Shown here one piece after another: positions 38,232 through 49,705 of a DNA stretch of 64,000 nt (position 1 is the stretch's first letter; each line of letters begins with the position of its first letter). Source of the stretch: Strongyloides papillosus (lineage: Eukaryota; Nematoda; Chromadorea; Rhabditida; Strongyloididae); the NCBI GenBank assembly GCA_005656395.1, contig SRSI01000050.1, positions 4,092,001-4,156,000 of the forward strand. The letters are read 5' to 3'. A program made the position numbers and the translations under genes. Below the pieces are notes generated by a model. It saw only the letters and a program-made list of their open reading frames with translations, did not search any database and was not told where the DNA came from.

Positions 38232-40432
38232 ATGAGTAGTAAAAGTACAAAAGAGATTCAAGCTACTAGTGAAGGTACAAAAATAGACGAAAAAAAACGT
38301 GGACAATGGGGTGGTAGAGTATTTTTTATTTTGACAGCTATTGGTTGTGCAGTTGGTAAGTTTCTAAAATATTCACTTCTTTAATATATATTAATATTAT
38401 AGGACTTGGTAACATCTGGAGATTCCCATATGTAGCTTATGAAAACGGTGGAAGTTAGTTTTTCGCTTTGATAAATTAAATTTTAATTGTTTTAGGTGCT
38501 TTTCTAATTCCATACTTTTTATCATCTCTATTAATTGGTATTCCAATGCTCCAATTTGAAATGAATTATGGTCAATTTTCACGAGCAGGTTGTGGTACAG
38601 CATTCAAATCAATGATGCCTGTGGGACAAGGAATTGGATGGGTTATGTTAGTAAATAGCTTTTTAATTGCAACATTTTACATAATGATAATGGCGTATAT
38701 TCTTCTTTATCTATATACCATTGTAATTGGTCAGGCAAGCACATATGTTTCATGTGATAATCCATGGAATACTCTTAGTTGTATCTCAAGTATAAAAAAT
38801 TTAAATTGTTATGAGAGTAGATCAAAAGATTTTCAAAATCATGAAAAAGCCATTTTCTTAAACAATACTTGTCATTATGGTCATACTGATAAAGAAATTT
38901 TTGATATAAGAGATAATTATTTTAAAAATATTAATGGAACTCCAACTTCAGCAACAGAAGAGTTTTTTGATAGATATATATTACGGAGAACAGATGGTTT
39001 TGATAATTTAGGAGACTTTAATTGGAAGCTTTTTTACTCTTTAACAGTTTGTTGGATCTTAATATTTTTATTTTCCTGGAAGGGTGTCAAAATTTTAGGA
39101 AAAATATCCGTTTTTACCTCTATATTCCCATATATCGTTGTAATAGCTTTTCTTATCAAATCATTTGAATTAGATGGTTCTATGGATGGGTTGAAATTTT
39201 ACTTAATCGAACCTGATTTTTCACGTATTTTTGATTACAAAACATGGGTAGCCGCTTCAACGCAATTGATTTTTTCTTTTTCTATTGGAATGGGTAACAT
39301 GCACACATTAGCATCATATAATTCAAATAATCATAATGTCTTTGTTGATGTTGGAATAATTGCTGGTGCTGATGTCTTTATGAGTATTGTTGGAGGAGGT
39401 GTTGTATTTGGCATACTTGGATTTTTGGCTAAAAAGACGGGTAAAAAGATTCCTGATGTTGTTGCATCTGGAACAACACTTGCTTTTGTTGTATACCCAG
39501 AAGCAACAAGTTTAATGAGTTACTCAGATATTTGGGCATTTTGTTACTTCTTAATGTTATTCTTAATTGGTGCCTCAACTCAAGTATGTTTTGTAGATTT
39601 AATTGCAACAGCATTTTATGATTCATTTGAATCAACAAAAAAACATAGATCTAAAATTGTTCTTATTTCATGTTTTCTGATGTACATTTGTGGAATTATA
39701 TTTTGTTTCAACGGTGGTATTTACTATTTTACTATTTTTAATGAATACACAACAGGATTTAACTTAGTATTCGTTTTGGTACTTGAATTATTCGCTGTAA
39801 CAATGTTCTATGGAGTTAAAAATTTTATGAACGATATTAGATCAATGATTGGAAATCCAAAAAGCAAACTTTCTAGTATTTGTGGACCTACTGGATCTTT
39901 TGTGAAATATTGTTGGCTTTTTATTACACCTTTGATTTTATTAACTTTATCAGTATCTCTTATATATTCATTTATAACAGATAATCCAGGTTATGGAGTT
40001 GGTGATAAGATGGTTCATTTCCCTAAAAAAGCAAAATATTTTGGGTATACCCTAGCATTTGGTAGTTTAATACCTTTGTTTGTATTTTTCTTTTTGAATG
40101 CATATATCTATGGTAAGAGAGGAAAATCTTTCAAAGAACTATTTAAACCCCTAGAAACATGGCCATCATATAAAAAGAAGGAAATAAAAGTTAATAATAA
40201 AGATTTAGAGGGGCCTAAAAGTTTAAAGAGCATTAAAAGTTTGAAGAACAAATCTAAAGTAAATTCATTATCAAGCCCTAGTTCAAGCTTTGACTCCAAT
40301 AGAAAATCTAATAATACTAATAATTCGAAGAAAGTGTCAATCAAAAAGTTTAGTATTAGCGAAGGGAATGAAAAGTCTACAAATGATACTAAAAACTCTA
40401 AATCAAAATTAGATAAGAAGGACACTAGATAA
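38232..40432 (+). CDS. SLC6 Na+/Cl- coupled solute transporter
   Basis: Three exons, join(38232..38355,38403..38453,38496..40432), introns of 47 and 42 bp; 703 aa with about 12 membrane segments. The family imports neurotransmitters or amino acids with Na+. TM1 reads A-I-G-C-A-V-G-L-G-N-I-W-R-F-P-Y; the Gly where monoamine carriers have Asp places it with the GABA/glycine/amino-acid branch. Next come E-N-G-G-S-A-F-L-I-P-Y (usual form N-G-G-G-A-F), a large extracellular loop 2 with Cys and N-N-T glycosylation sites, and a TM6 with F-S-F-S-I-G-M-G-N-M. The long cytoplasmic C terminus is Lys/Ser/Asn-rich. It corresponds to a nematode SNF protein; which one and which substrate cannot be read from the sequence. 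Confidence 0.93.
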
Positions 40433-42033
40433 AGTTCACCATCAAAAAGTTCTCACTATTAAAATATATAAAAAAATCTGATAAACCACCAAAAAGTAGT
40501 GGAAAGATTGAAAATATGATAATTTTTGTTTGATTTGAAAGAAGATAATATGATATAAAATATTTTTTTGTATAATAGTAAAAAATAAATTATTATACAT
40601 TGTAAATTAATTTCTTAGTTATCATGAGTTTTCAACACCTTGAAAGTTTCAATACCTAATATTTAATAAATATTTATGATTTAGTTATTATATTATTACT
40701 CTTTCATTTAAATGATTATAACTTTTTTCAATATCAAATGATTCATGGAAAAAACATTTTTAGGGACGTAATATTATGTAATGAAAATGTATTTCCTTAC
40801 TTTTAGTTTGTTGAAAGAAAAACAAACTTCAATTGTATCGTTAAAAATACATAAAGTAATATGTAAAATATTATTTTTATAGTATTTAAAAACATTATGA
40901 AACAAATATTTTTATCCATAAAAAAATCCTTTATTTTATATTGCCATTTTTTTGTGAAGAGATAATAGGAAGTTTTTCTGTTTTCTTTAAAATAATATAT
41001 ACTACTTCTTTTTACATTTGAACAGAGTATAAATAAAAACAAAAGTATATGATTAATTTGATATATTTCTCTTTTCAGTTTAAAATAATTAATGCCATTG
41101 TGTATTATTTAGTACTTTTATTTGTTATCTTTAATGATTTTTTATATAAAACGTATGGAAATAGCAGCATCTAATGAATGAAATAATGTATTGATAATAA
41201 AATTTTGTAATGAATATTATTAACATATTTAGAAGAGTATATTTGATTTAAATAATATAATGCATTAAAATATGTTAATTAATAATTTATTTATACAACA
41301 TTATATTTGCTTTAAAAAATTTGGTTACTGGTAGATGATAAAATGCAGAAGAAAGAAGATAACCCGTGAAAATAGTCATCAAAATGTAAAACATCTTTAG
41401 GTATTGGGTTATCATTTATCTTATTCATTATTCTTTATATGTTTGTGATGTGTTTTGTCATATCAATGCCAAAATAGAAACAATTTGTTTAGGAATATTT
41501 AGGCATAACTTATATTTATTTATATATACATAAAAGATAAAATTATTTCAAAAGAAGTGTACCACAACGGGGGAAAAATTCATAAAAATAAAATAGATGC
41601 ATATTGAAAAGATTTTTTTTTGTGTATTTTTGTTATTCATAATAAACTTTCAATACAAGTTCATTTTAAGAAACTCAAAAATACATAAATAATTTAAAAA
41701 AAAAATAATATGTTGAGAACCATGAAAAGAGATGGAATAAAGAATTTTTCTATTGCCTATATTTACACAAAAAAATCATGTTCTAATAAAAAACATTGAT
41801 ATTGTTTTGCACTTTAACAATAAATTTGTACTTACTTAATATATTTAAAATTTCATGAATATAATTATTTATTTTTTTACTCTAAATTTAGTAAACATTA
41901 TTTTATATTTTGAATTATTTCATCACCAGGGCAACATAAAAATTTTGATGTAATTATTTTTTGACAATTTACATGTATTTTAATAAGAAGAAGCATTTTT
42001 AAATGAATATACAAAATAAGCCATATATATAAT
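40433..42033. other. Convergent intergenic region, 1.6 kb
   Basis: 3' flanks of the SLC6 and EF-hand genes. AT-rich; no supportable gene, RNA or repeat. Confidence 0.5.
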
Positions 42034-42602
42034 CTAGTAAGAGACTTTCATCTTTCTCATTAATTTTAAAAATTCATTAACCGATATCACTCCATCATCA
42101 TGAACATCAGCTTTGGCAAAAAGTTTTTCAAGCATTACCATGGCATTTTCATCCAGATAGTCTTTGACAACTTCTTTAATACTTTCTAAAAAGTAAAATA
42201 ATTAGTAATATTTATAAAAGATTATTTATTTACCTAATGTTATTCCACCTTCAGTTTCAACAACATCTTTAAAAATCTCTTCTACTTGATCTTTTGTAAA
42301 AAGACATCTAAATGGATTTTTCATATAATTGACAAATTCGTCAAGTGAAATTTTTCCACGTTCTTCAACATCAATCTCATCAAAGATAAAATCGAGTTCC
42401 TTTTTTGTTGGCTCTATATTAATAGTGCGAAGGAGAACACACATTTCGTGTCTTGATAATTCTCCATCTTGGTCAACATCCAACAATTTGAAAGCATCAA
42501 CTAATTCTAAAATAAAAAAATGCAATTATATAAATTGATAAACTTTTAAAAATTACCTTCATCAGTCAAAACAATTCTATTATTGATAAATGAAGTGCTC
42601 AT
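42034..42602 (-). CDS. Calmodulin/troponin C-like EF-hand protein
   Basis: Three exons, complement(join(42034..42185,42234..42506,42557..42602)), introns of 48 and 50 bp; 156 aa, the size of calmodulin or troponin C. Four EF-hand positions can be traced. Loop 1, D-V-D-Q-D-G-E-L-S-R-H-E, is canonical. Loop 2 (D-V-E-E-R-G-K-I-S-L-D-E) has Arg at position 5 and is probably weak. The third is degenerate around V-V-E-T-E-G-G-I-T-L. Loop 4 (D-V-H-D-D-G-V-I-S-V-N-E) is mostly intact. A Ca2+ sensor with one or two working sites is likely. It is too divergent to call calmodulin itself; a light-chain or calmodulin-like function is open. Confidence 0.9.
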
Positions 42603-44604
42603 TTTAAAATTTTTTTATCTACAAAAAAAAGTAGTTTTACATTTACTTATGGCAATATTCAAATATATTTAATAATAAAGTTAACCGTGTAATCTACAAT
42701 TTATATATTTATACATCTCTTTTATCTATATCCATACATAAATATATATGATATTGTTTTATGTAAACAAATAAAGTACAGTAGTAAAAACTATCTATAA
42801 ATTATAATAGCTTTATTTTGAGAGAGTCAAAATGTATTTTAAATTACTTTGGGACAAAATACAAATTGAACTATCCTCTGTACAGTTAGTAGTTTGTTGT
42901 CAAAATGTGATATGATTAGTAAAGAATAAAATAAAATAGAGAAACATATATTATATGAAGAGACTTGTTGTAAAAAAAGATGAATCATTAGGAGGATAGT
43001 GGTTTTTTTTAAAGAAACTTTTTATAATTTCTCTCTGTCTTTTATATTAGAGATAAATTGATATATTTGTAGGAAACATCTATCATTATAGTAATAATGG
43101 ATATCAAAAAGTGTATTTATTTTCTTTTTTTTTCTCTAAAAATTTTTGAATCTCGGATATTTTTATATTAAATATAGTGTAAATAATACAATCTTTTATA
43201 GTATTATGGGGAGAGCATAAATGATTATTCATACTCGCAAGGCACTCACTCTTAACTTTTTGCTTTTAAATAATATATATATATATACGATGCATTAGTT
43301 GGAAGAAACTAAAAATTAATGAAGAATGAATGTGTGAAGATGTGTATTTTAAATAAGTACTTCTAAATCAAAGAACAAAAATATGAACGAGGGAAAATAT
43401 TAAATTTATATTTAGAATTTTCTTTTTCAATTCATATTTTCTTCATTTAGAATATATTAATTTTTATAAAAAAAATATAAAAGATTAAAGGATATAAATT
43501 TAAGCAGTAACACTAATTAAAAATTTCATGTAGTCATTGGGAAAAAAATAATTCTTTTATAGAAAGCATAAAAATTATTAATGGTTCATGTAACTTATAT
43601 AAAATATATCACCTTTCTCATAAATATATATTTTACATGTATTTCTACATTTTAAATTATAAATTTCAAGATTAGGTTTCTAAACATGACAATTTAAATA
43701 AATATATACATATTCACTCTTTTCAACTTTTAATAGAACATTTTCTCGCTTCTCAAAAATGATAAAAAAATATAACAAACATTGTAAAGTGAATTTTAAC
43801 ACTATAAGAAAGAGACACTGAAAACATTTTTAATGTTATAATGAATAAATATAATAAAAAAATAGTGGTAGTCAATTTAAACTTTTCAGAAACTTTTTCA
43901 TAATTTAATTTATACCAAAACATATATCATAAATTAAATTTAGAAAAAAATACGAACCATTTTAAATCAGATAAAATACTTTAATTTAAGATGTGAATAA
44001 AACAATGATAAAAAAAATATTTTTGTTGCTTATTACAATGTAGAAAATTACTTGACAAGTTCCTTTTGAAATAAATTAAAGATTAAAAATATAGTTAATC
44101 AAAAATGACAACAATATTTTTTAAAATTTCTTTTCTTTTTTTTAACTAATAATTTCAAATTTACTTAAAACATTTTCCATCAACTAATAATAGGAAAATG
44201 ATGATAAGTAAAAAATAGAGATGAGTTTAATTGTTTTTAGTGATAACAAAAGATAATGTAAAAAAGTAAAAATATGAAATAGTATTTATATGAAAATATT
44301 CCTTAGAAAGACCAAATAACAAAAAGACTACCATAAATTACTATAATTGTAAAAGTATTACATTAAAAGAGAGAGAAACGTCTGGTAGAGAGTTATAAAA
44401 ATTTGTGATTTGTCTGGATAATTGATAATAGGGTGGTATACATATAAATATATTTAGTTAAAAGAAAATAAATTATATTTTTAGTCATAAAAAGAATAGT
44501 TATAAATGTTTAAAATAAAATTATGTATCATGTATAATAATAAAAAAAGAAAAGAAGAAAATGTCAAAATATTCATGATGTAATTTTAGAAAGTGCATCT
44601 TTGT
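42603..44604. other. Intergenic region, 2.0 kb
   Basis: Upstream of the EF-hand gene and 3' flank of the CDF transporter gene. AT-rich with (AT)n and poly-A runs (for example 43274-43289); nothing else seen. Confidence 0.5.
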
Positions 44605-45802
44605 TTATGTTTTTACATATGGTTCTCCTAATACAAAAGCTCTCTCAACAAAGTCAAGGCACTCTAATCCCTCTTGCAATCCCTGTAGAATAGAATCCGA
44701 TCTACAAAGTGTCATCTCTCCATCTAATCTAACATAAACTTCAACTAAAAATTTTACTCCAATATGATAAACAAGGACCTTTTCAACTTTTTTAATATCT
44801 TCATGATAATTCATTGTAACATTAATGACTCTTGATATTAATGTACCATCACCTGACCTTCCAACAAGCATTTGTGAATGTTCTAAACCGGTTGAAAGCC
44901 AGGATTTTGCAATAAACACTGACACAGCAACAGCTCCAATTGGATCTGCATATATAATAAAATATTTTGCCAATGCTGCACACAATAAAGCAAAAAAATT
45001 TGATATACAATCATTTCTATGGTCCATAGCTAGAATTTGAATTGATTGAGAGGAAGAAAAACGATAACATGCCAAATATAGTATCATTTTAATAACTATT
45101 GTTGATATCATTATGCTTATTGAAGTAATATCAAGTTGTGGATTAATTGTTCCTTCTATTATAGATTTCATTGACTGAATTATTATTTGTAATGATGCTA
45201 TTCCCATTATAATTGAAACAATTATCTTAAAATCATAACATAAACTTTTAATTATCTTCGAACTTCACTTACTAAAGCTAATGGTTCAAGACGATTCCTA
45301 CCTCTAGGGTAAGAATAAGGCTTGTTTTTTTTTATTGTTTTTGTCGTTAACCATATAACAAGACCGGCTGTAATATCAACTGCTGAATCAACGACAGTTG
45401 ACAAAATAGAAAAAGACCCCGATAAGTATGAAGCAACACTTTTTGATATAATTAAAAAAATATTAATTAATAATGTTATTAAAGCTATATTTTTTTCAAG
45501 TGATTTTGAGACACCATTGTTTTTAACTTCACCATTACAATTCTTATTATCATTTTTATCATTATCATTTTCTATACCCACATCAAGAGATCTCCTTGAA
45601 CTAGACATATATTTTTTTTTCACTTTCTGATAATGAATTTAAAAAAAATTTTTTTTTGACTTACTTCTACAATTAATAAATCGTCATTATAATAACTTTG
45701 TAATTTTTTTATTTTTTTTTCATATTCCAATGTATTTTTATTTCCTTTCTTAACAAATTCTTTATTTTCATTATTATCTTCTTTTATTATACTATCACTC
45801 AT
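44605..45802 (-). CDS. Cation diffusion facilitator, Mn-type signature
   Basis: Three exons, complement(join(44605..45225,45273..45626,45665..45802)), introns of 47 and 38 bp, all phase 0; 370 aa. CDF proteins export divalent metals from the cytosol in exchange for protons. A hydrophilic N terminus (about 85 residues) precedes the membrane segments. The metal-site motifs are D-S-A-V-D in TM2 and D-H-R-N-D in TM5. DxxxD at both sites is the signature of the Mn2+ branch, in contrast to HxxxD of zinc carriers. The second exon ends R-N-R-L-E-P-L-A-L and joins I-I-V-S-I-I-M-G-I-A. A cytosolic C-terminal domain with the usual fold (V-Y-H-I-G-V-K-F-L-V-E-V-Y-V) completes it. Metal preference is inferred from these motifs. 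Confidence 0.92.
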
Positions 45803-46265
45803 TATAGAAAATAAATAAATATAAAATTTTTATAAAATAATATTTTAATAAGTATAAGTAAAATATTATAACAAATATTAAATCTATATTATCAATTAAT
45901 GGTAATATACTGTTATTAATTATCATTGAACAATTCTTATCTTAATTTCTTCTTAACGATATTTACATCTTTTAGACCTCTCTTCACAATATTATAGCTG
46001 GTACTAACCGCCTTATTATATTAATATTTTTTCCACTGATAACAAACTTGTGTTTATCTTTATCCAACATTTTTTTCAAATCATTACTTATAAAACAACA
46101 CGATGACAAAAAATTTTATTAGTACTTTAATTAAAAACGTTTTTTTATCACAAAAATAAAACTTGTAACCAAATTACTTTACTTTAAATAATCAAACAAG
46201 CCATTATTTAAAATATACATAAATATACAAATATAAATTACAAAAAAAGACATTACAGAAAAATA
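45803..46265. other. Gap between CDF and cyk-4 genes
   Basis: 463 bp between two minus-strand genes: cyk-4 3' UTR on the right, CDF promoter on the left. No clear element. Confidence 0.45.
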
Positions 46266-48299
46266 TTAATAATATTTCTTGTTAACATAATCTCTTCTAA
46301 TAAGGTCGCGTTTAATAGTCCTTGGACTAAGGTGATTTCCACCAGGAGTCATTTGTGGTGGTGTGTAAACGACAGAAGAGAAAACAGTATTATTTAATTT
46401 ATTTTGTGTACAATCACCAATAGCTTCGGGTTCAAATGAAACAACGTCATTCGCCTGGCTCAGGCTACACATCGTCTTCTGATAGAGTTGGTTTCTTTTT
46501 AGAGTGTTCATTGCACCTATTGGCGTTTTGGAGCCTCCGGTCGTATCGTTGGTCTTCTTGGTGAGAAATTGCATCCAATAGCACTCAGGTAATTGAAGCA
46601 ATGATAGCATTACCAAGTATTGCACTTCTGTCTCCTTTTCCATTTGTGATGGTGTTAACATACTTGGGGATTTAGAGAATCCTACAATTGTAGGTCCCAC
46701 AACTTTGGCAATATTCTCGATAGGCATCTTGTTTTGTTGAGAACTTTCTGCTACTCTTTGCCAATGAAGACATAAATAAGATAATGTGTGTAGATTGGGT
46801 GCTGGAAGATCAACGATAGCATATGTTAGAGCATTCGTATCTTTCTTAGTGACCGCAGAGACAAACTCCATCCACGATGATTGAGGTATAACAGGACTCC
46901 TTAATTCACGTAAAAACTTCTTAAGACATCCAGCAATAGTCTCTGGATCTACTTCTTTAAATGAAGGTACTGATTTATTGTACAAGAAAGCATTATAAAG
47001 TCTTGTGATGTCTGATTCTGATCCCGGTACACGATACAATCCTTCCGTTGTTAAGTAAAACTTCTCCAATGTAACGACACAGTGTACAACAATGTATGGT
47101 ATCATAGGGAATCGGCGAGGACAAACCTCAGATAGATTAAGCTTTAATTTAGATCCAGACTTGTAAGGTGCACCTCTAGGAACACACGGTATTGGTGCTC
47201 TATCAGTGCATTCAGAGTGGCAAACTATACCGCAATCAGTACATCTAGACATGGTCTTTGATCTTATGACAAATGCCTTACAGCAATCACAGTATCCCAT
47301 TGCAAGAGAAGATCTCTCGAACGTATGTGATCTACAGGCAATAGAATGCATATCGGTAGCCCATGCATTTTCTGTAGCTGCTGAGTCCAACGAAGCAAGA
47401 CTTCTTGCATCAATGCCAGATGTTCCAATTTCCTCAGTAGAAAGCATCATATTTCTTTGCTTGCAACTATATACTGTTGTTTCGGAGAGAGATCTACGAA
47501 GCTTGACTTTGGATGCAGGATAAACAGGAGTAGTTTCTGGAGGAATATCTCTCCTTCTGAGGACTGGTGTCACATCACTGCCATTCTCCTTTATAACAGA
47601 TAGATTTTGCGTAGTCCCAGGAGCTATTGTCTGCTCTCTTCTAACATCTTCAGCATATGCAAAACGCTTCTGAGAGTGAGAAGGTTGTGTGGAAATTGAT
47701 CTTTTACGGGCTCCACCAGAAGTTCCAGAGGTGTGACGAGACTGATGACTTGGCAAAATGTCATCACAAGAGTCTCCAGTCTTGTCAAACATACTATCCT
47801 CCAAAACCTCACTTTCACGATTCCTTGTAGTTCTACGTGGTTTAAAATAAGATTCCGATAACATAGCCAATATATCAGAACATGTATCCCCAGAGGTGGC
47901 TTTTTTCAAAAGATCAATAGCACCTAGTAACTTCTCTACTTTATTTTCCAATTCTTTATTCTGTTTGTGGAGGACTTTAATCTGCGTCCGTGAATCCAAT
48001 AACTGGGCATCTTTAACTGATAACTCTCTACTTAGTTCAGACATCCTCTCATCTTTCCGCATCAGCTCCGTCTCTAATGTGTTATTGGAATCCTCGAGTG
48101 ATTGACAACGAACCAAAAGATCTTTAATTGTCTGACATAAACTTATTGCAGCTATAAAGAGAGGTAATATTTAATAACATTTGTGCTTTTAAAAAAAACT
48201 ACAAAACATACCACTATCACTGCTCATCATCATTTCCTCCGCCTCTTGAAATAATGCATTGGAGGTATTCACTAAATGGATGCTATTTGATAAATCCAT
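46266..48299 (-). CDS. cyk-4: CYK-4 / MgcRacGAP centralspindlin subunit
   Basis: Two exons, complement(join(46266..48151,48212..48299)), 60-bp phase-1 intron; 657 aa. With the kinesin ZEN-4/MKLP1, CYK-4 forms centralspindlin, which bundles midzone microtubules and directs RhoA in cytokinesis. Order: an N-terminal coiled coil (to about residue 130), a Ser/Thr/Arg-rich linker with many basic phosphosite-like motifs, and a C1 zinc domain (H-T-F-E-R then C-D-C-C, C-T-D-C-G-I-V-C-H-S-E-C). The RhoGAP domain follows, with arginine finger in T-E-G-L-Y-R-V-P-G-S and V-V-G-P-T-I-V-G-F. The C-terminal tail ends near R-R-D-Y-V-N-K-K-Y-Y. The length is near other CYK-4 proteins. TTTCTAGACAG abuts the ATG, a likely trans-splice acceptor. 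A TCCCGCGC site lies ~295 bp upstream. Confidence 0.95.
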
Positions 48300-48590
48300 C
48301 TGTCTAGAAAGTACGAATTAATTAAATTTCATTAACAAAAAAAAAATGTAAAACAAATATAGTAAAAAAAGAAATATTATTTACATACAATTAAAATAAA
48401 GAAATAACAACCATAAAATGTTGGAGGTAAAAATGAGTAAGAGGGCAAAAAAATAGGTATATCAGGGAGAGGATGCAAAACTGTTAGACGGCTATTTAAA
48501 TGCACCATTAAATAGTAAGGATGGTATAGACATTATAACGATGTCGCGTTGTTTTGTGTCGTCATATATGTAATCAAGTTGTTGCAACTA

Positions 48591-48598
48591 TCCCGCGC
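48591..48598. promoter_or_regulatory. E2F-like site upstream of cyk-4
   Basis: TATCCCGCGC resembles the E2F consensus TTTCCCGCGC with one mismatch. It stands out in DNA with almost no CG, and lies about 295 bp before the start of a cell-cycle gene. Confidence 0.35.
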
Positions 48599-48798
48599 AT
48601 TTTTATCCGGACATTGGTAAAGTGTTTCTTCATATAGAGACTTTTAGCTAGTAGTAGATATATTGATATCATTAATCACCTCAATTAGTTATTTAATGTT
48701 TAATAACTAAGGTCAATGTTTTCCAAACATTTCACACACTATCTCATAAGAGTTGTAACAAATTGATTGTTATTTATAAGCGGAGTAATTATTTTAAC

Positions 48799-49000
48799 AT
48801 GAGAGATATTTCAATTCATATAGGAAAATCAAAACACAGTGTTGTTAAAATTCATAAACAGTTTAATTTATAGAAATTCTCAAGAATGATAGTAGTCTTG
48901 AAATAAAAGGAAAGACATTAAAAGAGATGTTTAAAGAATTGGCAGAAGATAGGTTAATTATATACTCGCTTTTGATGGAACATTTGTACAAATAATTTTC
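48799..49000 (+). pseudogene. Broken coding remnant, possibly HTH transposase-like
   Basis: From the ATG at 48799 one frame gives 24 codons with I-S-I-H-I-G-K-S-K-H-S-V-V-K-I-H-K, a helix-turn-helix pattern as in Tc1/mariner N termini, then a stop near 48871. The next frame continues for about 40 codons with L-E-I-K-G-K-T-L-K-E-M-F-K-E-L. Further coding-like pieces without a stable frame run to about 49400. No later transposase motif was found, so the family is uncertain. Confidence 0.3.
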
Positions 49001-49705
49001 TCAGATTCAATAATATGTAAATCTGTGAAAGGAATCTTGATATTGATTATGATCAAGTGGTTCTTTTAGTGAGGAAAATGACGCAACAATATAAAGAATT
49101 TGATATCATGTCTTGTGTATTGTTATGGTAAGATCAAACAAAAGAATCCTGAAAAGTTTTTGAAAATCAAATAAGGACGGTTATTAAAAGTCTGTTGAGA
49201 AAAGAAAGATTAAAAGAAAGAGGATACTTCTGAGAAATATTATGCTATTAATGACAATATTAGCAACAAGAATAGTGTGAAACAGAAGATTTTTATTGAG
49301 AATATAGTAGTTTAAAGCTTGTTATACCTAGAGGGAGAAATTAAAGTCTGCTCCTGATAGAATTTGGGAATTCCTAAAGTGTACCCAGGTTAGACTTTGT
49401 ATTTATTGTATATTTGAACACAGTTCAACTTTTAAAATGAAGTAGAATTTTATATGATCCTAAGAAATGATATTGAAAATGAGTGAAAATTAGAGCTATA
49501 TTTACACTATTTAAAATTTCTAATTAGCAATTTAAGAATAACTAATACTTTTTCGTATATCATTTGTTTATTTAAAGGGATTAATGTTAATAAATTATAA
49601 TAAGTTAGAAAGTTTTATCATAAAAACTTTAATGTTTAGTAAAATATGTCTACATCAGTTGTATACTGCATGATATGAAAAATACAGCCATGGAAATGTT
49701 TAATT

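Larger units (their letters stand above)
48300..49705. other. Intergenic region between cyk-4 and wsp-1
   Basis: Left part is the cyk-4 promoter (CG-richer near 48540-48610). About 48790-49400 is less AT-rich and reads as broken coding sequence. The right end is wsp-1 3' flank. Confidence 0.5.
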
